Of a DNA stretch of 64,000 nt, positions 1 to 9,618 are shown piece by piece. Every line of letters begins with the position of its first letter. Position 1 is the stretch's first letter. This DNA is from Klebsiella sp. RHBSTW-00484 (GTDB lineage Bacteria; Pseudomonadota; Gammaproteobacteria; Enterobacterales; Enterobacteriaceae). A program made the translations under genes and the position numbers. Below the pieces are notes generated by a model. It was not told the DNA's origin. It saw only the letters and a list, made by a program, of their open reading frames with translations, and made no database searches. The stretch covers positions 3,224,001 to 3,288,000 of the forward strand of contig NZ_CP055481.1 of assembly GCF_013705725.1 (NCBI RefSeq), written 5' to 3'.

Positions 1-51
1 CGTTTAGCGGCAAGCGTTAGAACGTGCGCTTAAGGTTAGGAGTCAGAATCA

Positions 52-474
52 TTAAACAAGAGATTTCAAAAAGCGCTTTCTGACTTCTCTGTAACCATTA
101 TTTTGGTAAAACTTATGCGCCTGCTCCCGCCGTTCGCTGCTGGAGAGTTCAATTTGGCGACAACCGGCGGCAATAGCAATCCGTTCAGCTTCAGCCAACA
201 ATATCCGGCCAACTCCCGCCCCCCGGCAGGATTCGTCAATCACCAGTGCTGAAATTAGTCCCCAGCGCCCTTTTTCATGCATTGGTTCAAGAAGATTGAC
301 CACAATCACCCCGGATAGCTGTTCTTCTACCAGAGCAACTAATGTGTAGCGGTATGGATTATCTTCCCGCAATAAAGCGCGAAGATCGTCTAAATCGACC
401 GAATAGCCGAGCTGTTGAAAAAGCGCGAGCAGATCGGGAGCATCGGCCTCATTCGCGGTTCTGGTCGTGACCAT
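52..474 (-). CDS. GNAT-family N-acetyltransferase
   Basis: A 140-residue single-domain GNAT acetyltransferase, predicted to move an acetyl group from acetyl-CoA to an unknown amine. The acetyl-CoA loop is visible as CRGAGVGRILLAEAERIA (R-x-x-G-x-G/A type), followed by a typical C-terminal stretch with KFYQNNGYRE. The reading frame is open further upstream to 663, but the ATG at 474 is preceded by an AAGGAAA ribosome-binding site and begins the conserved domain, so I chose it. It is divergent from ydcO with about 200 bp between them. The substrate cannot be told from sequence. E. coli has a different gene (ydcN) beside ydcO, so this neighbour is not the E. coli arrangement. Confidence 0.8.
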   Translation of the reverse strand: MVTTRTANEADAPDLLALFQQLGYSVDLDDLRALLREDNPYRYTLVALVEEQLSGVIVVNLLEPMHEKGRWGLISALVIDESCRGAGVGRILLAEAERIAIAAGCRQIELSSSERREQAHKFYQNNGYREVRKRFLKSLV

Positions 475-674
475 GATGGGCAATTTCCTTTGTGATTGAT
501 TGACTGTGATATCTATTGAATTGCGTTCAGCATTGTCAAGATAAAACAACACCGTTTCTTGTCTCAGCCTCACGATCTCCACACTCTGGATGAATCGCCA
601 GAAACAAAGCCAGTTGTACGCTATAGCGCACAGTGTTAAATTACATCGACCGCTATAACGCACAAGAGATACTC

Positions 675-1841
675 ATGCGCACATTTACCGTACCCTTTCC
701 GACGCTGCTTGCCGGATTTGTCGCCGTATTAGTCGGCTACGCCAGCTCCGCCGCCATCATCTGGCAGGCCGCCGCTGCCGCGGGAGCCGATGCCACGCAA
801 ATCGCGGGCTGGATGACCGCATTAGGCTTGGGAATGGGCGTCAGTACCCTGGCGCTAACTTTGTGGCGGAAGGTCCCGATTCTTACCGCCTGGTCAACGC
901 CCGGCGCCGCGCTGTTGGTCAGCGGTCTACAAGGGGTCACGCTGGCGCAGGCGGTTGGCGTCTTTATTTTTGCCAATGCCTTAATCGTACTTTGCGGCGT
1001 CACCGGCCTCTTTGCCCGGTTGATGAAGATCATTCCCCATTCGCTGGCGGCGGCGATGCTGGCCGGGATTTTGCTGCGCTTTGGCATGCAGGCTTTCGCT
1101 AGTTTGCAAGACAATCTACTGTTGTGTGGCGGTATGCTGGCCGCCTGGCTATTGTGCAAAGTCTGGTTTCCCCGATTTGCCGTGGTAGCCGCACTGTTAG
1201 TGGGAGGTGCGGTAGCCGGGCTAAACGGAGATGTGACAACGTCACAGATAAGTTTGAGTTTTGTTGCCCCTTCTTATATTGCTCCGGTGTTTACTCCTGC
1301 GCTGCTGCTTAGCGTCGGTTTGCCTTTTTTCCTCGTCACCATGGCTTCACAAAACGCCCCCGGCTTCGCCACGCTTCAGGCTTCGGGCTATCGGGTACCC
1401 GCCAGCCCGCTAATAGTAGCAACCGGCGGCCTGGCGCTGCTGCTGTCACCTTTTGGCGTGTATTCCATCTGTATCGCGGCGATTACCGCCGCCATTTGCC
1501 AGAGCCCGGAAGCCCATCCGGAACCGCAAAAACGCTGGCTTGCAGCGGCGGCAGCAGGCATTTTTTATCTGCTGGCGGGGATATTTGGTGGCTCGATTAC
1601 GTCGCTGATGGCAGCGCTGCCGATGGCGTGGATCCAGATGCTTGCCGGGCTGGCGCTGCTCGGCACCATTGGCGGCAGTCTGTTTCAGGCACTAAACCAT
1701 GAAAATGAACGCGATGCGGCGGCGGTGACTTTCCTGATAACCGCCAGCGGCGTGACGCTGGCGGGCATTGGATCTGCTTTTTGGGGACTGGTGCTCGGCG
1801 GCGTCAGCTATGTTCTGCTATCAACGCTGCGCCGCCCGTAG
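675..1841 (+). CDS. ydcO: BenE/YdcO-family inner-membrane transporter
   Basis: A 388-residue hydrophobic protein with about twelve membrane segments, matching the YdcO/BenE (benzoate:H+ symporter-like) family. It begins MRTFTVPFPTLLAGF and contains the family's NAPGFA..ASGY segment in its second half. The ATG at 675 was preferred over the in-frame upstream start at 633 because an AAGAGA ribosome-binding site lies just before it and the first membrane helix follows directly. The real substrate of YdcO is unproven. The last codons overlap the convergent AraC-type gene by 21 bp. Confidence 0.85.
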   Translation: MRTFTVPFPTLLAGFVAVLVGYASSAAIIWQAAAAAGADATQIAGWMTALGLGMGVSTLALTLWRKVPILTAWSTPGAALLVSGLQGVTLAQAVGVFIFANALIVLCGVTGLFARLMKIIPHSLAAAMLAGILLRFGMQAFASLQDNLLLCGGMLAAWLLCKVWFPRFAVVAALLVGGAVAGLNGDVTTSQISLSFVAPSYIAPVFTPALLLSVGLPFFLVTMASQNAPGFATLQASGYRVPASPLIVATGGLALLLSPFGVYSICIAAITAAICQSPEAHPEPQKRWLAAAAAGIFYLLAGIFGGSITSLMAALPMAWIQMLAGLALLGTIGGSLFQALNHENERDAAAVTFLITASGVTLAGIGSAFWGLVLGGVSYVLLSTLRRP

Positions 1842-2687
1842 CTGTGATGGCGTCAGGCCGGTGGCGCTTTTAACCCGGTTGCTAAAATGACTGGCGGAGC
1901 TGAAACCACAGGCCATCGCAATATCAGTTAATGGCAGAACGCTTCGGCAGATGAGCTCCTGCGCTTTGATCATACGGCGCTGCATGACGTACTGATGCGG
2001 TGCCATTTTCATCGACTGGCGGAACATCCGCGCAAAATGGTATTCACTCAGCGCCGCTTCCCGGGCCAGATCCGCCAGCGTCAGCGGCTGGTCCAGGTTT
2101 TCCTCAACCCACGCCACAGTATTGCGCAAGATATGCGGTGCCAGCCCGCCGGTCACGGTGGGCAAACGCCACTGAACGTTGGAGTAATTCTGGATAAGAT
2201 GCGTCAGTAGCAACGTGCTGGCGGAGCTTAGCGTGAGTTGGTTCGCCTGTTGCTGCCAGTCGTTATCCAGCAGAAACTGGCGATAGACGGCGGTAATTTT
2301 GTCATCACTGGAGAAAGTTTTTTCCTGCAAGGTGAATGAGGCCGGGCTACGGTCCCAAATCTGCTCGCCAACCCGGCGCAAATGCTCGTCCGTGCAGTAC
2401 ATATGAACAAACGAAAGGTCGCCGCGAATATCCCAGGTGCTCTCATCGCCCTTCGGCATCAGACAGAAACGATCCGGCCCGCCGCCGTTTTTCCAGCCAT
2501 GAGCGGTTTTCTGGTAGCTTTCATAACCATCGGCAACATACAAGCTCAGGGTATGATGGTCGCTTTGCACCGTCAGCGTATCGAGATTGTTATACCAGGC
2601 CGCCAGTTGAATACCGGAGTTAAGCTTTACCGTCTCTCGCAGCACGGCTTTTTTTTGACGCAATGTTTCAAAAGTCCTGTAAGCCAT
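1821..2687 (-). CDS. AraC-family transcriptional regulator
   Basis: A 288-residue regulator. The N-terminal ~180 residues form a ligand-sensing domain without a recognised substrate signature. The C-terminal ~100 residues carry two helix-turn-helix motifs of the AraC/XylS type (LTLADLAREAALSEYHFARM and LPLTDIAMACGFSSASHFSN). It is transcribed divergently from the DMT-type exporter at 2996, with an ERIC repeat between them, so that exporter is the most likely target. Its 3' end overlaps ydcO by 21 bp in convergent orientation. Confidence 0.85.
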   Translation of the reverse strand: MAYRTFETLRQKKAVLRETVKLNSGIQLAAWYNNLDTLTVQSDHHTLSLYVADGYESYQKTAHGWKNGGGPDRFCLMPKGDESTWDIRGDLSFVHMYCTDEHLRRVGEQIWDRSPASFTLQEKTFSSDDKITAVYRQFLLDNDWQQQANQLTLSSASTLLLTHLIQNYSNVQWRLPTVTGGLAPHILRNTVAWVEENLDQPLTLADLAREAALSEYHFARMFRQSMKMAPHQYVMQRRMIKAQELICRSVLPLTDIAMACGFSSASHFSNRVKSATGLTPSQLRAAQR

Positions 2688-2717
2688 AGCCTTAACATTC
2701 CCGATTTCGCCGGTCTC

Positions 2718-2844
<127 letters not shown>

Positions 2845-2995
2845 GTCTATGAAGAGTCGCAGGCAGATACCAGCCTTCCCCCGTCGGTAACCAAAAATAA
2901 GCGCAAGAATATGCAAGTCAGTAACAAGCTGATGACAGCGCGGCTGTAGCCTAAGGCGTCAGAATGACGGGTACAACACTCACGGGAGAGACATT

Positions 2996-3892
2996 TTGAA
3001 CGCATTACTCTACGGATTAGTCGTCGTTATCTGGGGCACGACGTGGATTGCTATCTTTTTGCAGCAAGGGCCGGTCGCCGCGCCGGTGTCCATTTTCTGG
3101 CGCTTTGCGTTGGCCAGCGTCACGATGCTGACCGTTCTTCTGGTCACCCGCCGTCTGCGCCCGCTGGCCGCACGCGACCATCTCTTCTGCCTGCTGCAGG
3201 GCTGCTGCGTATTCTGCTTTAACTTCTGGTGCTTCTATACCGCCGCCGCGTATATCAATACTGGCCTTGAGTCGGTGATATTCTCCATGGCGGTACTGTT
3301 TAACGCCATTAACAGCTTTCTCTTTTTCCGCCAGCAGCCGCCGGGTCGCTTCTGGCTCGCCGCCGCGCTGGGCCTGGCGGGTATCGTTACGCTGTTCTGG
3401 GATGATTTATGGGCCAACGGCCTGAATGCGTCGCTCTTATTCGGCATCGCGCTCAGCGCGCTGGGAACCTACGGCTTTTCGCTGGGGAATATGCTCAGCA
3501 TTCGCCACCAGCGCCGCGGTCTGGAAACATTAACCACCAACAGCTGGGCCATGCTTTACGGCACGCTGGTGATGGGCGCGATCGCTCTGGTACGCGGTGA
3601 TAATTTTACGCCGCAGTGGACGCTAAGCTATATGGGCGCGCTGCTGTATCTGTCGCTATTTGGTTCCGTTATCGCCTTCGGTGCCTATTTCACCCTGGTG
3701 GGCCGAATTGGCGCGAGCAAAGCCGCTTACAGCACCCTGCTGTTTCCGCTGGTTGCACTGACGATTTCGACGTTTTATGAAGGGTATGTCTGGCACAGCA
3801 ACGCCGTGGCCGGGTTGGGTTTAATTCTGTTGGGGAATCTGGTGATGTTTGCTCGTCCTGAGCAGTGGTTCCTGCGCCGCAGGCTGGCATAG
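2996..3892 (+). CDS. EamA/DMT-family exporter (TTG start)
   Basis: A 298-residue protein with ten predicted membrane segments in two homologous halves, the drug/metabolite transporter (EamA, RhtA-like) architecture. The N-terminus MNALLYGLVVVIWGTTWIAI is characteristic of the family. The best start is TTG at 2996 with GGGAGAG about 6 nt upstream; no ATG fits. It is divergent from the AraC-type gene at 1821-2687. Family members export amino acids or metabolites; the substrate here is unknown. Confidence 0.85.
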   Translation: MNALLYGLVVVIWGTTWIAIFLQQGPVAAPVSIFWRFALASVTMLTVLLVTRRLRPLAARDHLFCLLQGCCVFCFNFWCFYTAAAYINTGLESVIFSMAVLFNAINSFLFFRQQPPGRFWLAAALGLAGIVTLFWDDLWANGLNASLLFGIALSALGTYGFSLGNMLSIRHQRRGLETLTTNSWAMLYGTLVMGAIALVRGDNFTPQWTLSYMGALLYLSLFGSVIAFGAYFTLVGRIGASKAAYSTLLFPLVALTISTFYEGYVWHSNAVAGLGLILLGNLVMFARPEQWFLRRRLA

Positions 3893-3923
3893 GTAAATTG
3901 GGACGACCGGTGCTGCATTCTTG

Positions 3924-3955
3924 TCAGGTGGCGGCTGGCGCCTTACCTGACCTAC
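3924..3955 (+). repeat. REP-like palindromic unit
   Basis: TCAGGTGGCGGCTGGCGCC followed by TTACCTGACCTAC, an imperfect palindrome of the REP type downstream of the EamA gene. Similar units recur at 39224 and 45249. Confidence 0.6.
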
Positions 3956-3999
3956 AAAAACCGAGTTCAGCCACCAGTCGATGACTGACTACCAGTAAT

Positions 4000-4034
4000 T
4001 AAAAAGGCGCTATCAACTCATAGCGCCTTTCTTA
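4000..4034. terminator. Bidirectional intrinsic terminator
   Basis: Stem AAAGGCGCTA / TAGCGCCTTT with A-rich 5' and T-rich 3' flanks lies between the convergent exporter (ends 3892) and ydcL (ends 4050). It can serve both strands. Confidence 0.85.
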
Positions 4035-4049
4035 ATTGATAAAACTGAC

Positions 4050-4718
4050 TTAGCGGTTATTCGGGTCGAATTTAACCGCGTCAATCGCCATATCATCAAT
4101 AACCTGCTTCAGGGTATCGACGGTTAACGGCGTATTTTCATTGGAGAGATCTTTACCCTCGCCTTTGCGCACGACTTTGATGACCGGCTTTTTGGTTGCC
4201 GCATCGATCAGCTCACCTTCAAAGTACAGGTTGGTATCCATGGTACGGTGGCCTGTTGCCGCCTGAGTGCCGGCGATAATCATCGCCACCGGGATCACTT
4301 CATAGAACTGCAAGCCTTCTTTGCTGGAGTCCACGCCGGTGATGGCACCACGGAAGATCAGGCTGCGTTTACCTGCGGTGGTTGCCAGCGGCTTACGCTC
4401 GGAAATAGCCTGTTTCATCTCTTTGTTGGTGTAATTTAAGATATCGGCCAAGGCCTTTTCGCCAACCTGCGTCGTCGGTTTTGGTACCGGGTAATAAGTG
4501 ATCGGATTATAAACAACGTTGTCATAATTGCTCGGATTATAATCCGGGGAAATCCAGCGCAGTTCCGGTTTACCGGAGGCTGATGTCGTTTCTTTTAAGC
4601 TGGAGTAATCTTTTAAAAAACCGGAATATTGTTCGGGTTTAGCGAGTTTTGATGAGCAGCCGGCTAGCGCTAACAGGCCAGCAAGCGCGGCGACCTTAAA
4701 AAATAACTGAGTACGCAT
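4050..4718 (-). CDS. ydcL: Lipoprotein YdcL (DUF3313)
   Basis: A 222-residue predicted lipoprotein with signal peptide MRTQLFFKVAALAGLLALAG and lipobox LALAGC, so Cys21 should be lipidated. Length and sequence match E. coli YdcL (222 aa), a DUF3313 protein of unknown role. It lies alone, with a terminator at each side (4000-4034 and the separate one at 4822-4842). Confidence 0.88.
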   Translation of the reverse strand: MRTQLFFKVAALAGLLALAGCSSKLAKPEQYSGFLKDYSSLKETTSASGKPELRWISPDYNPSNYDNVVYNPITYYPVPKPTTQVGEKALADILNYTNKEMKQAISERKPLATTAGKRSLIFRGAITGVDSSKEGLQFYEVIPVAMIIAGTQAATGHRTMDTNLYFEGELIDAATKKPVIKVVRKGEGKDLSNENTPLTVDTLKQVIDDMAIDAVKFDPNNR

Positions 4719-4821
4719 AGGTTAATCCCTGTAAATGTAATCTATCGGCAAGTGTTATAGCAAATTACACGGGTAAGTTTTGTGGCAAAAATGGTGATAC
4801 GTCAAGTACCTGGATAAAATA

Positions 4822-4842
4822 AACCCGCTGTTGCCAGCGGGT
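4822..4842 (-). terminator. Intrinsic terminator of the DppA-like gene
   Basis: Perfect stem AACCCGCTG / CAGCGGGTT just after the 3' end of the gene at 4854-6446. Read on the minus strand it is followed by TTTATTTT. Confidence 0.8.
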
Positions 4843-4853
4843 TCTCATTGTAT

Positions 4854-6446
4854 TTATTTTATATCCACCTGATAAAAAATATGCTTGCCAAAAGGATCTA
4901 TTTCATAGCCGGAAACGTTTGTACGCACCGGTTCAAAAATAGTCGAATGAGCAATCATCACCGCTGGCATCTGGTCGTGCATCATTTGCTGCGCCTCAAC
5001 ATATAAGGCTTCGCGTTTTTGGCGATCGGTTATCGATTTTGCTTCAGTAATCAGCTTGTCAAATGGTTGATAGCACCATTTCGCAGAGTTAGAACCGCCG
5101 TCTGCCGACTGGCAGGTGAATAGCGGGCCAAAGAAGTTATCCGGGTCGCCAGTAGCCGTCGTCCAGCCCATCAGCGCCGCCTGATGCTCACCATCTTTAA
5201 CGCGCTTCAAGTATTCACCCCACTCATAGGTGGTGATTTTGGTCTGCACGCCGATTTTCGCCCAATCGGCCTGAATCATCTCGGCCATACGTTTGGCGTT
5301 CGGGTTATAGGGACGCTGAACCGGCATCGCCCACAGGTCGATAGTGATCGGACCTGCAACCCCCGATTCATCCAGCAGAGCTTTGGCCTTCTGCGGATCG
5401 TATTCATAATCCTTCAGATTGCTATCCGCGCTCCACACACCGGGCGGTAGCAGGTTTTTCGCCGCCGTACCGGTACCGTGGAATACCGCTTCGATAATCG
5501 CCGGTTTATTGATCGCCATGGCTAAGGCCTGACGAACTTTGACATTATCCAGGGGTGCTTTCTGGGTATTAAATGCCAGGAAGCCGGTGTTGAGACCCGC
5601 TTTACTCATCAGATTGATATCTTTGTTCTCTTTCATCCTCGGCAAATCAGCCGGATTGGGGAACGGCATCACCTGACACTCATTCTTCTCAAGCTTGGCA
5701 TAGCGTACTGAGGCATCCGGAGTAATGCTGAAGATCAGCCTGTCGATATTGGCCTTCCCCTGCCAGTATTCCGGGAAAGCAGTGAAAAGAATGCGCGAAT
5801 CCTTTTGATACTGGGCGAGTTTAAACGGACCGGTACCAATCGGGTCCATATCCACCCGCTCCGGCGTCCCGGCTTTTAACATCGAATCGGCATATTCCGC
5901 CGATAAAATAGAGGCGAAATACCAGGCAAGATCGGCAACAAATGGCGCTTCCGCGTGGGCGAGCGTAAAGCGAACCGTATATTCATCCGGCTTATCGATA
6001 TTGGTAATTAATTGACCAAATTCGAGACTTTCAAAATTGGAGTAATTACCGCTGGAGACATTGTGATAAGGATGGTTAGGATCTTTTTGCCGCATAAAAG
6101 AGAAAATCACATCGTCGGCATTAAAATCACGGGTCGGTTTAAAATATTTATTACTCTGAAACTTAACGCCTTTACGTAAATGGAAAGTATAAACTTTACC
6201 ATCTTCGCTGACCTCCCAGCTTTCTGCCAGGCTCGGCAGCAGTTCGGTGGTTCCGGCCTTAAAATCGACCAACCGGTTGTAGACAGGCACCGCGCTGGCA
6301 TCCACGCTGGTACCCGAGGTGTAGAGCTGAGGGTTGAAGTTTTCCGGCGATCCTTCGGAACAGTAGACCAGTGTTTTTGCGCTAATAGCCGAGCTTGCCA
6401 TCAGCGCGGCTAATGCCAGAGCAAGCGTCGTGAATCTGCGTTGCAT
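4854..6446 (-). CDS. Periplasmic peptide-binding protein, DppA paralogue
   Basis: A 530-residue SBP_bac_5 solute-binding protein with signal peptide ending SSAISA-K. After cleavage it runs in close parallel to dipeptide-binding DppA: KTLVYCSEGSPENFNPQLY at the N-terminus, TPDASVRYAKLEKNECQVMP in the middle and LWAMPVQRPYNPNAKRMAE later. It should bind short peptides, possibly haem as DppA does. No permease or ATPase genes are adjacent, so it would have to use the DppBCDF core or another transporter. An AAGGAAAG ribosome-binding site precedes the ATG. It is divergent from a PepT-like tripeptidase gene, which supports a peptide-use role. Confidence 0.88.
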   Translation of the reverse strand: MQRRFTTLALALAALMASSAISAKTLVYCSEGSPENFNPQLYTSGTSVDASAVPVYNRLVDFKAGTTELLPSLAESWEVSEDGKVYTFHLRKGVKFQSNKYFKPTRDFNADDVIFSFMRQKDPNHPYHNVSSGNYSNFESLEFGQLITNIDKPDEYTVRFTLAHAEAPFVADLAWYFASILSAEYADSMLKAGTPERVDMDPIGTGPFKLAQYQKDSRILFTAFPEYWQGKANIDRLIFSITPDASVRYAKLEKNECQVMPFPNPADLPRMKENKDINLMSKAGLNTGFLAFNTQKAPLDNVKVRQALAMAINKPAIIEAVFHGTGTAAKNLLPPGVWSADSNLKDYEYDPQKAKALLDESGVAGPITIDLWAMPVQRPYNPNAKRMAEMIQADWAKIGVQTKITTYEWGEYLKRVKDGEHQAALMGWTTATGDPDNFFGPLFTCQSADGGSNSAKWCYQPFDKLITEAKSITDRQKREALYVEAQQMMHDQMPAVMIAHSTIFEPVRTNVSGYEIDPFGKHIFYQVDIK

Positions 6447-6478
6447 ATGCTTTCCTTTTTAATTTGTCAGCTAATTTA

Positions 6479-6605
6479 TATACCCTAAATAATTCGAGTT
6501 GCATGAAGGCGGCAAGAGAGGGAGTCCCCTGGAGCTTACTAAAGTAAGTGACTGGGGTGAGCGAGCGCTGGCAACGCACATGCAACTTGAAGTATGACGG
6601 GTATA
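6479..6605 (+). repeat. ERIC (IRU) element, full length 127 bp
   Basis: Full ERIC from TATACCCTAAATAATTCGAG to TATGACGGGTATA, containing AAGTAAGTGACTGGGGTGAG. It occupies the divergent promoter region between the DppA-like and PepT-like genes. Confidence 0.95.
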
Positions 6606-6684
6606 GCTTGTTGTTTTGCCGTTCATACATAACACTAAAGCCTCATTGCAAACACCTGAAAAAACAAATAAAGAAGGAATCACT

Positions 6685-7914
6685 ATGTCATCTCCGCTAG
6701 CCAGTCAATTAACCCAACGCTTCTTCCGCTATCTGGCGATCACCAGCCAGAGCGACCCGCGCGCGACCACCCTGCCCACTACGCCGGGACAACACGCGAT
6801 GGCGCAGGCGCTTGCCGATGAGTTACGACAGCTGGGCCTGGATGAAATCGTGATTGACGAACACGCTACCGTCACGGCGGTTAAAAAAGGCAATGTTCCC
6901 GGCGCGCCGCGGATTGGCTTTATTACCCATATCGATACCGTCGACGTTGGACTGTCGCCAGATATTCATCCACAAATTCTGCGCTTTACGGGTGAAGATC
7001 TCTGTTTGAATACTGATAAAGATATCTGGCTACGAGTGGCGGAACATCCGGAAATCTCCGCTTATCCGGGTGAAGAGATCATTTTCAGCGACGGTACCAG
7101 CGTACTCGGGGCCGATAATAAATCCGCCGTGACGGTGGTGATGACGGTGCTGGAAAACCTGAAGGCGGAGCATCGCCACGGCGATATCGTTGTCGCGTTT
7201 GTGCCGGATGAAGAAGTGGGCCTGCGCGGAGCTAAAGCACTGGACCTCTCGCGCTTTGCCGTCGATTTTGCGTGGACTATCGACTGCTGCGAGCTGGGCG
7301 AAATCGTCTATGAGAACTTTAACGCCGCAGCGGCAGAGATCCGCTTTACCGGCGTCACCGCCCACCCGATGTCGTCAAAAGGCGTGCTGGTCAATCCCTT
7401 GCTAATGGCTACCGATTACATGAGCCATTTTGACCGCCAGCAAACCCCGGAGCATACCGCCGGACGCGAAGGCTACGTCTGGTTTAACGGTATCCAGGGC
7501 GATCAAAACAGCACATTGCTACAGGCCAGCATTCGCGATTTTGACCTTGAAAGTTTTAACCGTCGCAAGCAGCAGATGGGCGAAGTGGCGCAGAAAATCG
7601 CCGCGCAGTATCCAACCGGCAGCGTCGAATTTCACGTCAGCGATACCTATAGCAACATCAGCAATGCGATTGGCGAAGATCGCCGGGCCATCGACCTGAT
7701 GTTTGAGGCGATGGAAAGCTTAGGGATCACACCGAAACCGACGCCGATGCGTGGGGGCACCGACGGCGCGGCGCTGTCGGCAAAGGGAGTATTAACGCCG
7801 AACTTCTTTACCGGCGCGCACAACTTCCACTCGAAGTTTGAGTTTCTGCCGCTGCGCGCCTTTGAGGCCTCTTATAAGACCGCGTTACAGCTCTGTCTGC
7901 TGGCCGCGCGTTAA
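6685..7914 (+). CDS. Peptidase T-like tripeptidase (M20B)
   Basis: A 409-residue cytosolic metallopeptidase of the PepT family, which removes the N-terminal residue of tripeptides. The binuclear zinc site is intact: HIDTVD (His82), ADNKSA (Asp144), DEEVG (catalytic Glu176 and ligand Glu177), TIDCCELG (Asp200) and GAHNFHS (His379). The ATG at 6685 has AAGGA upstream and starts the domain; an upstream in-frame ATG at 6616 lies beside the ERIC and lacks a good site. It resembles PepT but sits in a different context (beside a DppA-like binding protein), so it is probably a paralogue. The last 4 bp overlap the convergent tehB. Confidence 0.87.
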   Translation: MSSPLASQLTQRFFRYLAITSQSDPRATTLPTTPGQHAMAQALADELRQLGLDEIVIDEHATVTAVKKGNVPGAPRIGFITHIDTVDVGLSPDIHPQILRFTGEDLCLNTDKDIWLRVAEHPEISAYPGEEIIFSDGTSVLGADNKSAVTVVMTVLENLKAEHRHGDIVVAFVPDEEVGLRGAKALDLSRFAVDFAWTIDCCELGEIVYENFNAAAAEIRFTGVTAHPMSSKGVLVNPLLMATDYMSHFDRQQTPEHTAGREGYVWFNGIQGDQNSTLLQASIRDFDLESFNRRKQQMGEVAQKIAAQYPTGSVEFHVSDTYSNISNAIGEDRRAIDLMFEAMESLGITPKPTPMRGGTDGAALSAKGVLTPNFFTGAHNFHSKFEFLPLRAFEASYKTALQLCLLAAR

Positions 7915-8507
7915 ATCGGTTTGCGCGCCAGCATAGTGGCGAAACGCAGTTTAATGCGATTACCGTTGGCGTCGGTGCGATGTAGTTCGCCGACGTCTTC
8001 GTTGTACTTGAGGAACTCCCAACCCGCGTAATAATTACGCAGTTCTTGCGGTTTAAAGGCAAACGGGAAGCCAACGGTGCACGGATAGTCTTCAGTATCC
8101 ATCGCCGCGACGATCAGGTTGTATCCACCCGCTTTAGTGCAGCGCTGCATGTTATCAATAAGCCCCGGGATCGTCTTTGCCTCAAGGAACATCATCACCA
8201 CGGTGGAGAGAATAAAATCATACTCGCCGTCGAAGCTCAGCGAGTTAAGGTCCTTAATCGCCGCCTGCAGGTTCTCCAGCCCTTCCGCCTGACGAATACT
8301 TTCAAGATTGTTGATGCTGGCCGGGTTTTTATCCCATGCGGTAACGGCAAAGCCATTAGCCGCCAGATAAAGGCTATTGCGCCCGTTACCGCAGCCCAGG
8401 TCCAGCGTCTTGCCCGGCGCGATCAGCGTCGCGGCATGCACCACTTCCGAGTGGGTGCGGGTCATGCCGTATTTATCGGTAAAGTAGTTTTCATCACGAA
8501 GAGTCAT
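7911..8507 (-). CDS. tehB: Tellurite methyltransferase TehB
   Basis: A 198-residue SAM-dependent methyltransferase; motif I is [18 protein letters not shown]. Sequence is nearly colinear with E. coli TehB ([17 protein letters not shown] at the start, [20 protein letters not shown] at the end). The family methylates tellurite and selenite, contributing to resistance. It is the second gene of tehAB, starting 2 nt after the tehA stop, with the ribosome-binding site AAGGA inside the end of tehA, so the two are translationally linked. Confidence 0.94.
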   Translation of the reverse strand: MTLRDENYFTDKYGMTRTHSEVVHAATLIAPGKTLDLGCGNGRNSLYLAANGFAVTAWDKNPASINNLESIRQAEGLENLQAAIKDLNSLSFDGEYDFILSTVVMMFLEAKTIPGLIDNMQRCTKAGGYNLIVAAMDTEDYPCTVGFPFAFKPQELRNYYAGWEFLKYNEDVGELHRTDANGNRIKLRFATMLARKPI

Positions 8508-8509
8508 GG

Positions 8510-9508
8510 TTAATCCTTATTTTTTAATAACGTTTCGCGATCGACGCGAATCAGCAGTTTGCCGCGCATCAGCAGCAGGAAGGTACGAATCAGCAGCAGC
8601 CCAATAATGACGTTGGTAAAGATAAACAGCGGCATCGCCAGGGCATGAAAAAATCCGTTGGGATGGGTATGACCGAGATGCAGCCCGGTGGTCGCCAACG
8701 CGGAGATACCGAACGAGAAGCTCCAGAACGACGCGTTAAACGGCTGGCGCAAATACCACGGCATCAGGCGCAACATAAACAGCAACTGAAGCAGGCCGTA
8801 GCCAAACAGCAGCTTAGCAAAGGTATCCGCTTCCCCACCGTTGACGCTCAGCCAGGCGCTGCACGCCACCAGCGCCGGGGCCAGTTGAATGCCCAGCGAG
8901 GTTCGCATGGCGGTCGGTAGTTCGCCGTCGCTGCGCAGACGCTGCAAAATCACCGGCTCCAGGCTGAGCCACGAGAAGATCCCCGCGCCAAGAAACACCA
9001 GCCCGGCATCGTTAAAACCCAGCGCGCCGCAGGCCATGGCGCTAATAAAGTTGTTCGCCACCGTCGGCAAGTAGAGACCCGGCGTCGTCGCCTCTCCGGG
9101 GTGTTGTCCCCGCCATAGTCCGGCGCTTTGCCAGGCAGAATAGGAGAGCTGTAGCACCACGCCAAGACTAAACAGGACCAGCGATAGCGAGCGCAGCCAT
9201 GGCACAAAGCCGATGGAGACCAGCATGGTGGTCGCCGGAAAAAGGCTGACAAAGCTACTGGCGACCGGGTGACGCATCTCTTGCAGTACGCTATGCGGAA
9301 AACGTAGCGCCCGTGAAATAAACGTGACCGCCAGCAACGCCCAAATGACCATCGCCAGAATCACCAGCCCGTCGCCAATAGCCCGGCTCACCGGCCAGAT
9401 GGTACTGGCATAGCGCCAGGCGATGCCCATACCGATAATGCCCAGCACCATGCCAAAGTAACCCGCCGGTAAATTCAATACCTGACTCTTAATCTGGTTT
9501 TTATTCAT
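8510..9508 (-). CDS. tehA: Tellurite-resistance/dicarboxylate-type channel TehA
   Basis: A 332-residue integral membrane protein with ten predicted helices, matching E. coli TehA (330 aa), the founding member of the SLAC1-like anion channel family. Conserved blocks [11 protein letters not shown] near the N-terminus and [13 protein letters not shown] (region of the gating phenylalanine) are present. First gene of the tehAB operon; divergent from ydcK across 110 bp. Confidence 0.93.
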   Translation of the reverse strand: MNKNQIKSQVLNLPAGYFGMVLGIIGMGIAWRYASTIWPVSRAIGDGLVILAMVIWALLAVTFISRALRFPHSVLQEMRHPVASSFVSLFPATTMLVSIGFVPWLRSLSLVLFSLGVVLQLSYSAWQSAGLWRGQHPGEATTPGLYLPTVANNFISAMACGALGFNDAGLVFLGAGIFSWLSLEPVILQRLRSDGELPTAMRTSLGIQLAPALVACSAWLSVNGGEADTFAKLLFGYGLLQLLFMLRLMPWYLRQPFNASFWSFSFGISALATTGLHLGHTHPNGFFHALAMPLFIFTNVIIGLLLIRTFLLLMRGKLLIRVDRETLLKNKD

Positions 9509-9618
9509 TTTGTTTAATATTTCAATTTATCTTAAGTTGCATTTTAAAAGAACCTTCAAAAACGCGCTACGGAGTTTTTTGCTATCTTTATGTTAACCAT
9601 ACGTAATGAGAAAGTCCG

